Shown here: in pieces, positions 49,029 to 60,727 of the stretch
Numbering within the stretch: the stretch's first letter is position 1
How the letters are laid out: each line of letters opens with the position of its first letter
NCBI GenBank assembly: GCA_036872755.1
Contig: JAVHNS010000003.1
Span: 1,364,001-1,428,000, forward strand
Length of the DNA stretch: 64,000 nucleotides
Origin: Orbilia blumenaviensis
Taxonomy: Eukaryota > Ascomycota > Orbiliomycetes > Orbiliales > Orbiliaceae
Direction: 5' to 3'
Program-made: the position numbers and the translations under genes
The notes under the pieces: model-generated
Told to the model about the DNA's origin: nothing
The model's input: only the letters and a program-made list of their open reading frames with translations
Database searches by the model: none

Positions 49029-51923
49029 ATGGCCGACCCACTTGGCCATTCCCACGACAACTCCATTGATAGTGTTCTCTCTGAGGGCTCTTCAAGAGGC
49101 GGTACCCCTCGTCGCGCTCATCCTGCTCGATTTCCAAAATCTACCACGGAATCAGAGACCCAGGGCACGCTCAAGGCCTCTCGGCTCGCGTCTCCGCCAG
49201 GTCGCACACCCACCCGCAAAGACTCCGGCGGCAACGACTCGATTTTATCAGACCCTCTGGACTCACCGCTTGCTGGTCGCTCCACGTCGCGAAAAAACTC
49301 CACCGAAAGCCAACCTTTTCCTCCCACTACCCCTTCAAACATAAACGCTGGGAAGAATAATAAAGGTAGAACTTCTACGGCGCGACGTTCAAAGCTAAAA
49401 GGTCGTAAGTCGATATCTGGCACTATGTCTGAAGACGAATCATCCGCCAGCGAGGTCGAAGGACCTGCTGGATCAGAGAAGATCTTCGAGAAGGCTTTCA
49501 AACGGTATGACAAGAACGACGATGGACAAGTAAGTTATTATCCATTTACTGCTTATCCTTTTGTTAATATGCGCCCATTGTTTGTGGTTACTAACAGCAA
49601 TATCCCTTTCATATAGATCGCTATGTCCGACTTCCTCCACTTCTTCGACTCCCTCCAAACACAACTACCACCTCTCTCGGAACCTCTCTTACAACCTGGT
49701 GTCAGGGAGCAGATGGTTGACATGATGTCACACGTCATGTCAACATCTGGTAGCCCAATCTACATCAGTAAAACGGAGACGAAAGACTTCTACAAAACGG
49801 TCGCCGGAAGGGATATCACCCAGGAATTAAACGACCGGAGGCAAGGTACCTTTCCAAGGGCGGGTGAGGTCTCGAGCTTCCGAGGGAGATTGGAGGCAGC
49901 ACGAATACCCGAAGACATCGATACAAATATGGAAACACCGCGTCGGGGCTCGGCCATAAGTCCCGAGAGGAGAGCACCATTCGGGGGCGGCTTCGCCCGG
50001 CCAACCGGCCCCAGGAGGCAACAGTCTATCGGTATTAGTCCGTTTGGTGAAATTCCCGACGACGAGTTCAGTGACCTTGGGTCGGGCGAACCAAGTGCTG
50101 AACTTACTGGTAACTTTCTCGCTGCATCGACACCTGCTCAAATCTCTAAGAGACCTGGGCATGGATACTTTAGCCCTCCCCTTGCAAGTCCGACTCACTC
50201 AACTCTGTCATTTGGCGAAATCTCTGCTGCTGCAGCCACAGGACTAAGGGCTACTATGGGGTCTCCCGGATTTAATGCATCCGCTACCCTTGAGCAGGAC
50301 CTCGCATACACTCACAGGGAACTCAAACAGAAACAAGCCGATTACGACGAGAAAGAGCAAGAACTCAACGAGCTCAAACTCCGGTTTGACAGGCATAGAG
50401 AAGACTTTGAAGACGAAATTGCAGGTTTAAATGAGGACGCAAACCGTCTACGGAAAGAGTTGGGTGATAAACGAGCTGAGATCATACAGCTCAATAAGGA
50501 TAAAGATGAACTTCGAGCCGAAGCTGCTGTCTATCTAGATCAAGTATCTGAAGCCAAGCATGAAATCGATCGAGTCCATCATCAACATGAACTAGACCGC
50601 GAAAACATAATGTCCCTATCCCAGGATAATCAGAAGTACGCCAAACAGGCTGCCGACGCCCTCCACCGCGTCGAGGCCCTGACAGCGGACCTTCAGACTG
50701 TCATGGAACAGAAAGACGAAATCGAGGCCCAGAACGCATCTCTCCGTAGAAAAGCCGACCTAATGACTGGATTACACAAGCAGATCAAAGATATGCGAGA
50801 AGGACAGAAAGAACGTGAGTTCGAGATCGATAGGCTCAGGTCTGAACTCCACAGTCGGCAAATGGACATTGAGATGCTTATGACCGGCAGCAATCCCACC
50901 ACATCCGGCGGTAGATCGAGGCTTAGTGCAGGCCCCGGCACCCTGGGTTTGCTGAGTGACGAGCTGGGCGATAATGGGCTCGATGACGAGGATGAGGATG
51001 AGGAAGATGAAGAGGAGGAGGAAGTTGTAACCACTACTAAGACGATTAAACGAAAGAAGAAAACACCTCCCCTAAGGAAAGGAGATACGTCCGTTTCCGA
51101 TATCGCTTCTCCAGAGCCGTTCGAAATCGTCGAAAGAGTCGCCGAAACATCGGAACGCGGCATCCAATGCGATAGTCTTCCCTGGACTACTGATTCAGGT
51201 ACATGTATGGAAGAAGACTCGCCTATCAGAATGTACACGACCGAGACCCAAACAGATGTTACAATTCCGGCTGGTACCTCCCTTCAAGATCATTATGAAG
51301 CTCTTGCGCCTCTTCCCCCCCTCCCAGTTCTCGAATTCTCGATGGACGAAGAAGGATTCCAAAGGATTAGCGAGTACGAGGAGCTCGCAAAGGAGGCAGA
51401 ACTTTCGCGCATGCAACTCCGTGAACTCAGCCAAGCCATTGGTCTCCAAACGGAAGTTATTGAGCGTCTCAAGCAGCTTGGTGAAGCCAATGCTTCGCAT
51501 AAAGTTCGCAAAGTTGTTACCGTGGTTGAGAAATTCATCCCAGGTGAAAACCCGATCGCCTATCTCAATTATGCTACATTCTGGTTGCAAAATTGGATTT
51601 ACTTCACGTTCAAACGCCAGTTTTTCAAATCAGAAAAGGGAGACGAGTGGGCAGACTTCTTAGCCAGTTATCCACAACCAGATATGACCGCCGTTGCACT
51701 CTTGTTGGTCATATTAATCTCTGTCCTCCTGATGACCTTCATCTCAGTGAGCCTCTCGTTGAAGATGCAGACTCACGAGGCCATGTGGAGGCAACTAAAC
51801 ACTTTGAATGGTTATCCAAGGCATGCTGGAAAGTCTGGAGCATTCTTCGGGAGTAGAACTTGGAGAGCTCTCAAATTCGACTTGCAAAGGAGGGTATTCG
51901 GACAAGTCAGATTACCCGTTTAA
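49029..51923 (+). CDS. EF-hand/coiled-coil protein with C-terminal membrane segment, function unknown
   Basis: Two exons (49029-49529, 49617-51923; 87-nt intron, donor GTAAGT, CTAAC branch) give 935 aa. Residues 1-150 are Ser/Thr/Arg-rich. A single canonical EF-hand loop, DKNDDGQ-IAMSD (161-172), is cut by the intron between positions 7 and 8. A Pro/Gly-rich linker is followed by a long coiled coil (about 390-585, Glu/Lys/Leu heptads). An acidic run (DDEDEDEEDEEEEE) comes next, then a conserved-looking block about 730-850 with WLQNWIYFTFKRQFF. One hydrophobic segment (857-882, AVALLLVILISVLLMTFISV) leaves a 53-residue basic tail. I do not recognise the family. The layout suggests a tail-proximal membrane anchor for a long cytosolic rod, for example at the nuclear envelope, spindle pole or ER; this is inference. 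Confidence 0.88.
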
Positions 51924-52629
51924 AAATCACATCTTGTTGATGAGGGGCTCACTCTTAATCCACTCTAAAATTTATATACCCCCCCATATTTGGCTTCTTC
52001 GCATGTTTAGGAGGTTGAAGGTTGGTTTTTGGACGATTCACGAGGTATGATACTATGGAAACCCAAGTTTTATCCTGTTTTTTTTTTCACTCCTATTGCA
52101 ATAACATACCTTTAATCGATTACCCTGGGAGTTAAGGAGGGATGTCTTTCTTGGCTGCTCGGTTTTTCCTGGCTTGCGCGACTGTGGCAGTCAGCTCCCC
52201 AACGGCGTTTTTATCCACTGTCATTTATTTTGTTTTGTAATTGCCAGTCTCTAGTAATGTATCCGTATCGGCGATTTCCCCTACTTAAGATCATATGATA
52301 CACTCATTTGGTTACAATTGATTTCTATCTCGACTCGGACGAGTTTGTAAATTGCTTGATAGGCAAAAGGGAATTGGCTTGGCCCAATGGTACTTTATAT
52401 GTGATTGTAGGCAGGGTAAACTTGAACAACTTGGTTAATTCACCAGGAGTGACATAAGAGATTTGAACAAAATATGTAAACGCTCACAAAGAACCTTGAT
52501 TACAATTCCAGACTCCGAATCTTCCCAAACTCCTCCTCAAAAAGCACTGCAAAAAGCATGTATAGCAGTACATATGCATCTTGTATCTAAAGAACGAACG
52601 ACCAATCTTTCTCTAAACATGTCTTCCAT
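51924..52629. other. Convergent 3' intergenic region
   Basis: About 700 bp between facing stops. T-rich tract near 52077-52087; no gene seen. Confidence 0.7.
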
Positions 52630-53976
52630 CTAAACCTTCCCTGTAACGGTCCACCATAGCACCCCAACGCCTAGTACCACGCACCCAAGAACCGCGAGCC
52701 CATTAGCTGTTGTAGCCATCAATATTGCATATCCCACCACCCACTCCTTAACCTCGGCATTATACCTCTTCACCTTCCAATCTTTATCCAGCGGAAACGG
52801 TGGGTTCTCTCTAAGATCGCTACTAGCTACCGCCTTGGTGCTAGCAAATCCGGGTAAAGTGATATGCAGGCCGACAGGTTTGTGGTCTGAGAATCTGATT
52901 GCCGGTATAGAAGTGTATCTATGAACTTTTACACCCTCCTCACCAACCCCCAATGAACTCTGCGGTACCGGCAGCCATAGTATCCGATCACACCACGATG
53001 GCCACCGATTCGCCGCCCAATCAAAAGCGTCCTCATGCGACTTTGACCTCTTATCACCAGCCTCGGCATCAATCAGCAGTGACAGCACATCCTCGATATA
53101 CTTATAAGTCGGAGGAAACGTAATCGGTGCCTCCACCAATCCATGTAATGAATTCCCCACGGTCCTCTCCCTCGTCAACTGATCCCGTTTAAAAAACTCC
53201 GTGAAATGATCCGTCCTGCGTGGAAAGGTTTTAAAATCGTCAGGTGTGGGGGATATATGCGAGGTTCTGTAGTTTAGGTCACCCATAACAAGGAGGTGGT
53301 GTCCTGGGTGGTATATTCCTGATACTGAGGATGAATCCGCTGTATTTCCTGCCAATAACGGGGTACTTTCAGATGTAATATTGACCACTGGAGCAGCTTG
53401 GGTGGGTGTTTCGAATACCACCCCACGTGTAAGGGTCTCCCAATCCCTATTACGATCCATACAGCAGTGCTCATGCGCTGAAAGGTGGGTGGATACAATG
53501 GTAACATTGATATCCCCCCCATCTTCACCAGTAGCAGTAGCAGTAGAATATCCAAACTTCGCCGCCACCCCACCTTTATTCGCCATTCCCCAGACTCCAA
53601 ACCCAACAGCTCCGAACCGTAGGTTCTTAACCTTATCAGGTCTTCTGCTAAAAATAAACAATGCCGTCATACCGACGGTATGTCGGCCAAGTTCTACATA
53701 TTCAGACGGGAACTGTGGATTTGTGGAGTGCAGTGATTGGGCGGCTAAGTGGGGGACGGAGCTCCATTGGTCGAGATATGGACTGAGGTATTCGCCGCCT
53801 AGGAAGCTATATGATATCGGTGCTACTTCTTGTAAGCCTATGGCGATTATTTCGGGAGGAGGGGAGGAAGGATCGAGAGCGGAGAAGAGGTGGGTTGCGA
53901 CAACGGATGGGGTGATAAGAAGGCGGGCACAGTTGAAAGTGAACAGGTAGATAGGGAGGGAAGGTGAGGAGGTCAT
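52630..53976 (-). CDS. Inositol polyphosphate 5-phosphatase, Inp54-like, tail-anchored
   Basis: Single exon, 448 aa. Motifs of the 5-phosphatase (endonuclease/exonuclease/phosphatase) fold appear in order: FTFNCA (12-17), GLQE (47-50, metal-binding Glu50), NKGGVAAKF (133-141), STHLSAHE (162-169), GDLNYR (232-237), WPSWCDRILW (325-334) and RFSDHKPV (361-368). A hydrophobic C-terminus (about 413-443) is a tail anchor, as in yeast Inp54, which dephosphorylates PI(4,5)P2 at the ER and influences secretion. All catalytic residues are present. An insert of about 35 residues (195-222) lies between the HLSAHE and GDLNYR motifs. The gene faces the EF-hand protein's stop. Direct substrate is inferred from family. 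Confidence 0.92.
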   Translation of the reverse strand: MTSSPSLPIYLFTFNCARLLITPSVVATHLFSALDPSSPPPEIIAIGLQEVAPISYSFLGGEYLSPYLDQWSSVPHLAAQSLHSTNPQFPSEYVELGRHTVGMTALFIFSRRPDKVKNLRFGAVGFGVWGMANKGGVAAKFGYSTATATGEDGGDINVTIVSTHLSAHEHCCMDRNRDWETLTRGVVFETPTQAAPVVNITSESTPLLAGNTADSSSVSGIYHPGHHLLVMGDLNYRTSHISPTPDDFKTFPRRTDHFTEFFKRDQLTRERTVGNSLHGLVEAPITFPPTYKYIEDVLSLLIDAEAGDKRSKSHEDAFDWAANRWPSWCDRILWLPVPQSSLGVGEEGVKVHRYTSIPAIRFSDHKPVGLHITLPGFASTKAVASSDLRENPPFPLDKDWKVKRYNAEVKEWVVGYAILMATTANGLAVLGCVVLGVGVLWWTVTGKV

Positions 53977-55220
53977 GTTTTAGTTTTGTTTTTTGTTTTT
54001 TGTTTTTTAGTTACGATTGTGGTGAAAAGGCATAATAGTAAGGGAGTGGTGAGAGAAGCTGGAGTCGTTGAACGAACGATGTTTTAACAGTGTCCCTGAT
54101 GACGTCTTGGTGGTTTGTTTTTCAATCAGGGCCGCCAGATGACGGAGTCGCGAGACCAAAGAGTTATAGATAGGTAGAATGTGTTGCATGTGGTCTTTTT
54201 GTGGTAGGACAACTGTGCAACACAAATCCCTGGGAATGTCGCATTATTTGCATATCGGCCTCGACCGAGCCGTGACAGCTAGTCTACAATAGTCGTCGAC
54301 TGCGAAAGTCGACCAGACTCGACTCAGCCCTAACATAGTCTGCGGCTGTTATAACCACGTATATGCACGCCAGATGCAATGGTGTGTGCATAGGGGGGGC
54401 ACTGTCATATTATAAGCTGCTATGCTCTTAAGGACTTACATTAATTTTTATTCTACGTTCCAAACCGGGCAATTTACCATTTAAAGCACCGGATTCACGT
54501 TACAAGATCATGCTAGTGTTCAGCTTGAAACACCGAGGTTAAACCCCCTTCTCGTCGTTGTCGGACCACCCGAACCTGAAGGATCCTATCGTATCAGCTG
54601 GCTGTCATTGATTGCTATTGCGGAAGTCGCCTTTTTAGTCTCATATGCCACGGTTTTCTTAGGGTGCCATAGATAGAATGTTTTAGAGATCAATTGAGTC
54701 ATGTACGTAGATGGCGCTATATGGCGGTAAGGCACAATCAGCAGGCTATTCTATAAACATTAGTACCTGTTATTGGTTTATAATTAACAGGTTTAACCGT
54801 ATTAACTTTATGAGACTAGTATTATCTATAGTTTAGAGCTCCTATAGGTTTATTGTATTAGATATAAAAAGGTACCATTGTCTAGGATTCGTGGATATCC
54901 GGTACCAAGCTCTGCATCGATATATATCCCTTATATATCTAGTATTCTTCTTCTTCTTATAAAGGATTATTCAAGTAACATATATACGGGTTGACTACTT
55001 CCTAATACTTTAGTCGCAAGGCTGCAGCTGGTTTGCTTTACTTTTCTCCCATCTGATTGCCCGTCAACCGAAGTGACTCTTTTTTCGTCCCCTTTATCGT
55101 TCAGGATCATATTTCCTTGAGCCTCAGCCTTGTGGATAACATTTCAGATATCCGGGCTTTGATACTTTCTTACCCCCCTATTTGAGCCTTATCTCTTTCT
55201 ATACAATCCTCATACCAAAA
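53977..55220. other. Divergent intergenic region upstream of the 5-phosphatase and unknown gene
   Basis: 1.2 kb. The first 30 bp are a gttttttt-type repeat (listed separately). 54.72-54.95 kb is markedly TA-rich and may be decayed repeat. No gene supported; one small frame (54007-54225, minus) is not convincing. Confidence 0.5.
53983..54008. repeat. Heptamer gtttttt repeat next to the 5-phosphatase start
   Basis: About three tandem copies of gtttttt start 7 bp upstream of the start codon (ATG at 53976-53974 on the minus strand). In the transcript they make an A-rich leader, which is favourable for translation initiation in fungi. Confidence 0.75.
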
Positions 55221-56730
55221 ATGACCACAGCAACAATAACAATAACCCCCCACTCCACCAAGTCTACGACCACAGATAGTGGTAATAGCAATAGCAGACT
55301 CACCATCCTCCGCTCAACCTCAGAACGCAAAACTCTAAACTCCCTAGTCCGTGCCTCCGCACTCTTCAAAACCGCCTACGAAGACGGAATGATCTTTGAA
55401 GATGCATCAAAATACAAGGAAGAAGCGTACTTCATCGCATACTTTGCAGATAGCTTTTCCAAAAAGCCTAGGACGCTGTCGGATCTGGATGTTGTGCTTT
55501 TGAGTTATCCTAGTGCTAAGGTTGCGGGAGGGAGGCCGGGGTCTTCCTCTTCTTCGTCTTCGTCTTCATGTTTTGGTCAGCGGGATGCGCCGTCACATAC
55601 TTCAACGCCGTGGTATCATGCTAGGATCTTAAACGGTCCAGCCGAGTTCTCGGAAAGAGTGGTGGCGAACCATAAGGCTATCGTCGCTATTAGCCAACTG
55701 TTCATCAGCAGGATGAAATATCCAAGCCTCATCGTCAACAATGCTACCGACAAAACAGAAGCAGCAGAACTGAAACAAAAATACCTAAGAGAAGGAACAC
55801 CAGCCACAGATACAGAGAAGGAAAAGATAATCAGGGGGTTTTATAGATTATGGCTGCTTTCTTTAGTATATGGTGCAAATACTGTTCCGGAAGATGGAGA
55901 TGAGAATGTGGATACGGATTATGGACGGATGATGGCGTGTTATCGCTGTCTTGGTGGGTTGAAATATTGGGATGTGAAGGTGGTGCAGTTGTTATTAGCA
56001 TTTTTGCTCAAGGAGTTGAAGCCGATGTTTTGGTATTACAAGAAGATCGAGAGTGTAGTTAACAAGGATGTTTTGAAGGATGATATCCCGGAGGCAGCTG
56101 CAGAAGGTATGTACTCTTGATGCCAGCATATCCGTGTCAACCTGACACCAGTTAAGTTCCAAAGAGTACTAACATAAATTATTTCCTACATCAGATATCT
56201 ACACAAACTACTACTTCACTGCCTTCATGGCAACAGAATTCCCACATAACGCCGCATCATGGCTAACCCACTCCATAAAACCACTTCTCATGAGCGAAAG
56301 ATTCTTAACGCTCTCATCAATCATAAAATCCACAGCCCTCAAAGTCCCATACGAAGAATATTTCTCCCTCTTTTTCCCCAAGGATGTCCTTCGCTGGAAC
56401 ACCGGTGAATTTCAAGGTCCCCGGCCTGTCATTTCAGGCAAGGAATTCTCAGAAAACGTCCCGTTAAAGCCACTTTGTAGAGTAGCAGGTGACGGATTGA
56501 GCCAGAAACTTGCAGATACGGCTACCTCGGCTGTTAAGAAATCTACATGGCTTATGGTTGAATTAGGAAAACAGGATTCTACGGAAACCGACTTTTGGGG
56601 TGCGGTTTGGGATGATGAGAGGTTACGGGGATGGGGTTACTGTATTCCGAAATTCGAGGAGGATAATCTGGGGAAGAAGGCTTGGAAGGGACATCTTCGA
56701 AGGTTGTCGAGTAGGTGGAAGTTGCATTGA
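55221..56730 (+). CDS. Unrecognised 473-aa protein, two exons
   Basis: Exons 55221-56106 and 56195-56730 join in phase through an 88-nt intron (donor GTATGT, acceptor CAG) to 473 aa, no longer than one stop-free frame would predict on either side. The ATG at 55221 follows an A-rich leader and is the first ATG in frame. The Thr/Ser-rich N-terminus (1-45) looks disordered. The rest is mostly helical by eye, with segments such as RASALFKTAYEDGMIF (54-69), a poly-Ser loop (about 114-125), YRLWLLSLVYGAN, DVKVVQLLLAFLLKELKPMFWYYK, WLTHSIKPLLMSERF and FWGAVWDDERLRGWGY. There is no signal peptide or clear membrane span. I do not recognise a family. The in-frame join and protein-like composition make it a likely real gene. 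Confidence 0.75.
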
Positions 56731-59700
56731 TGCATGCGTGCGCGGGGTACTACTACCCCTCGTCGTGGGAAAATACGGGAATACTACGCAAAACTTGGGT
56801 CAAGGCGTTTCAAATGATGCAATTTTATTATCATTTAGCTGGGTTGTTTATTATTTCTTCCGCGGATTTTGTACCAGTTTTTCATTTTAAGCGTTTTTGC
56901 CAGATATCGATAATCTATTATTCACTCTAAAAATAAAAAGCGCGTTGTAGACGTTGCATATTTCGGTGGGACCAGTATCGAAGTATTAAGCCTCTTTTCG
57001 CCCACTATTACTTCCAAATCCCTGAATTAATGAAAGATGCATATTTTACTAGCCGTTAGGGGATTAAGCTTGGATAAAATAGACGCTTAAACGGGAGGCT
57101 AAAATGAACAGTATGTATAGCGAGAAAATAAACAGTTTTCGGTGATCTTATAGTTATATCGATATCGATATCATAGATATGACAGATATCCGGATTTCTT
57201 TCCACCCCCCTCGTTCGTTCAGCACTGCCACAGTTTCGTATAGGATGATGCGGTAATAATGATAATTGGCGGGGAATTTTAAAGAGTGTGTGGCCCAAGC
57301 TTTCCCTTCGCGACGCATGCAACCTTATTGGTGGTGATGATCGGAGGAATTAAGACCCAGGAAGCTCAGGAATGGGTGGTAACACAAGAGTCTTATAAGA
57401 TCTTCTCTCTCTCTCTCTCTCGCTATTTTTTGTTTTTATTTTTTTATGGAGTGAACATCTTATAAACATGGAGTTAATTACTTTGAGGGCTCAGGCCTCT
57501 GCGGGCTGGGAATGTGGTTCATCATTCTTGGTTGACGATCATTCTTATAGCCTGGCTTAGGTTGGTTTCATCAGTCATTCCCGCACCGAACCTGTCGGTC
57601 AGAGTGGCGAGAAAATGGCGCAAGCAGACGTTTTTTTCTTCCTTTCCCTATTTACCTCGAAATCAAGCCCATCACTTAACCTCCCCTCGTCCCGTCGCGA
57701 TGGAGGAATCAGGACAAGGGGGCCGGCATTAATCAAGTTGGAAGGTGCGAGTAAGTTAGGTATAAGTGAACCCATGGCATCGATGGCAATCCATCATGTC
57801 CAAACCTTGAGGGTTTTTGCGGGATAGGTCATCGCCTAGCGGGGTATCCTCGAGGGCTATGTAATGATCTGTTACTATAATTCTCTCTCCCTATATTTTT
57901 TGGATGGTTGAATATATGTCCCGCGGGGCGACACATCCCAAATGAACGAAAAACACTCTCTGTAGGCGGTCTCGCTTCTCGGAATAATTCAGCTGTGCAA
58001 GCAGTGAATGATATGCATCGAACCTGGCTCGACCTGATGTCCCCCTTGAGTGTGTTGCATGTTGGTTGGATGTAGCGCCATGGCAGGGTATCATGAAGTA
58101 ACAATCATCAGCATGACTTCTGGATAATAGATCATCACAGACCACCAGACGACCTCTCAAGAAGAAAAGGGAGGAAAAGCGGGGGGTAGTATGTAAGCGG
58201 GATTCTGATAAAGTCAATATTGGATGATTTATAATTCACTCAGTGGGAGAAATCCAAAAAAAACCGTGCAATCGGATTTCGAAGTTGTCGCCGCCATCGC
58301 TTGACGGCAATATGGTACCTTCGACGCCTCCCACGCAATCGCGAGAGAAATACCCTGCTAGCTCCTGCTGGACTGTTGCAGCTAGCATCCCCACAGATGT
58401 GACGATTGTCGAAGAGCTCAGGATAATTAAGCCCACGCCTTTGGGTTTAAAGCAGGTTCCCCCTTGTTTGCTTCTGGTGGATGCAATGTTTGTGGTCCTT
58501 TTTTTTCTCTTCCCCTTCTCCTCCGGTACCCTTTTCTCTTCGGACATCGGGATGTCATTGTCGTCGCAGAGCGCGGCCGGTCAGCCATCGCATTTGCAGG
58601 TTTTCATAGTTTCACTTGCACATTTTTGCAGCAGTTGTCCTCTGCTGGACAATTCGGCAACGCCAGTCACGATGATCTCTGGTGAGAATGTCAAGCCATC
58701 CCAGTGACTTGTGCGAGAACACCCAAGGCCAAGGCGATGGGATACAGTTTTCCCTCTGTTCCGAATACCAGTTTGAGCGTCTTTGTGCCGATGGTAACCC
58801 AAAATTACTCGTACGGGATCGTCCGTTAGAAGTAGGGTTTTCGAGTTCAGATGCCCTCTTAGTGGAGTATGTACTGCGAAGTTGTCTTTGGGATGACTTT
58901 TTTTAGGGTGCCATTAGCTTATCACATTCGAGGACGTCCGGCCGGGTCCACTTGTCAGTTTCGCGAGAGGCTCCACAATGCAAGAGACAGTTCATCAAAG
59001 ACAAGTTTTAGAAGGGCTATTTTATAGAAATCCCGCCAGTCCCTGAAAAACAAAAGGACGAGAGAAAGCGACGATCCCTGGTGCTGTTTTGCGACCCGTT
59101 TCCCCACGCCTGTCCACGCAGCTTTCATGCATGCAGCATGTTTTCTGCATAAGAGTGTCCCATGTTTGGATGGGTGAACCTGATCAGAACGAGAAGTAGC
59201 GGAGGTACTTCCGTGAGTACCTTTAGGGAAGGGGTACCTGGCCGCTAAACTTGGGTACTTCACGTGCCCCATATAGATCCCAGTCGGCAAGTTTGAAAGA
59301 AGGTTGGTGGAGACCTTTCGTCATACGCAGGGCTTGAGGAATGCTTACAGTTGGCATTTCAATGTCAACCTCTCACTCTGTACGAGAAAAAAAATTGTAT
59401 CACAAAAAAGAAGGCTTTTCGTTTTCGGATGAGAGAAGTGGGAAATGTTGGAATCAACATTACCCAGAACGGACCTTTTTCCTGGAAATCCTAAGTATCA
59501 GACAGCTCGAAATACCAGTGGTTGGATGCTTGCTACCAGAAGCTGATTGGGGACGCATCTCGTTTCCCCAATCCACATTTATACATGCATGCCATGCATC
59601 TCCCCCCATACTTCTGGGTCCGCTCGATCAGCTGGAGCTGGAGACTTTACGGCTCTGCTGCCTTTTAGTTCCCAGCCGGCATTCCCATCACATTAGTCTG

Positions 59701-60645
59701 ATTGTTTTGGTATTGGTGTGTGTGGTTGTAGTTTAGTAGCAGCTGAAAAACTGATGGTGCAGTGGGGTGAAGCTTGTTCGAGGCTGACATGTGGAAGGAC
59801 CAAAAAGCCAAAAGGGAGGGACCGTTTCGGTCTGATATCTTTGACGGCTGGCCACCCACCCCGCAGATAATAGACGTCTAGCTGACTCGTTGGAGATATC
59901 TCTCGTTATGGTGTCTGGCAACCTAAAATATGAACCGCAGGCCTGGTGACGCTTCCAGAACAAAAAAAGAACATGGGCACGTTTTTGATCAAACATGAGG
60001 AGCATAGGTAGTAGATACGTAACATACCCAGATAGCTGGCTACTAGCCCGGTGCGTGTATGGATGTAGTAGCAATCATGTAATAGGAATCAAATGGTGGT
60101 TGTTGTACGAGGCAGGATCGATCCAATGCTCGCACCCGCTTATCGGGAAACGTTTGCCATCCCTGCATGCACGTTCCTTGAGGAAGCTCTCCATCCCACA
60201 TCGGCTGGAATAATTGTCGTCATTCTTGACTAATGCGTATCGAAATTTCCCTTTCCACCCCTCACCGCTTCTTTTAATTCTACGCAAAAGAGAAGACAGG
60301 CCCCTTGCCAGCTGGCTAAGCCGGTCACAGCCTGTGTCGGAGCCTGCCTCGGTTGTCGATGACCAAGTCGCGCCAGCACCCTTTTTTTTCGAATCCCTCA
60401 GTATATCCGGAACCACTATAGCTATAGGAGCCCACTCTGCAACTGCACTGCGAGTCCCTTTGGGCGTAGATAAGACACATATTGCATTTTGTCGAGCCCC
60501 GTGTCCGCCGCCGGAAGATCAGATCCGACGTGAAAGCAAACTCAGGTTAGGGAATATCTGTCCCTAGTACGTACGTACGAGCTACATACTAGCATAGTGT
60601 GCGCACCGACAATCCCAGGCTGACTAACTCGCTCCAACTTCCCAG
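56731..60645. other. Gene-free 3.9 kb upstream of the PDAT gene
   Basis: No family-matching frame. The longest overlapping frames are at 58243-58707 (plus, 154 codons) and 58236-58547 (minus, 103 codons); neither shows a motif. Contains gatatc repeats near 57160-57190 and a TC microsatellite. The end is likely transcribed as the PDAT leader. Confidence 0.5.
57404..57421. repeat. (TC)9 microsatellite
   Basis: Nine perfect TC units in non-coding sequence. Confidence 0.9.
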
Positions 60646-60727
60646 AAAAAATAAAATAATAAAATAGAAAAAAATTAAAAAAATTAAAAAAAAAAGAATT
60701 CATAGCTTGGAACCCGAACGTTTCAAT
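60621..60727 (+). promoter_or_regulatory. Probable 5'-UTR intron acceptor and A-rich leader of the PDAT gene
   Basis: tgactaac followed by pyrimidines and cccag (ending at 60645) looks like a branch site and acceptor of an intron in the 5' UTR. After it comes an A-rich leader (60646-60697, aaataaaa words) before the ATG at 60728. The donor was not located. Confidence 0.45.

Noticed and set aside
58236..58707. Overlapping 154- and 103-codon frames on opposite strands
   Set aside because: Neither shows a motif or matching exon; the overlap itself argues that at most one could be real.
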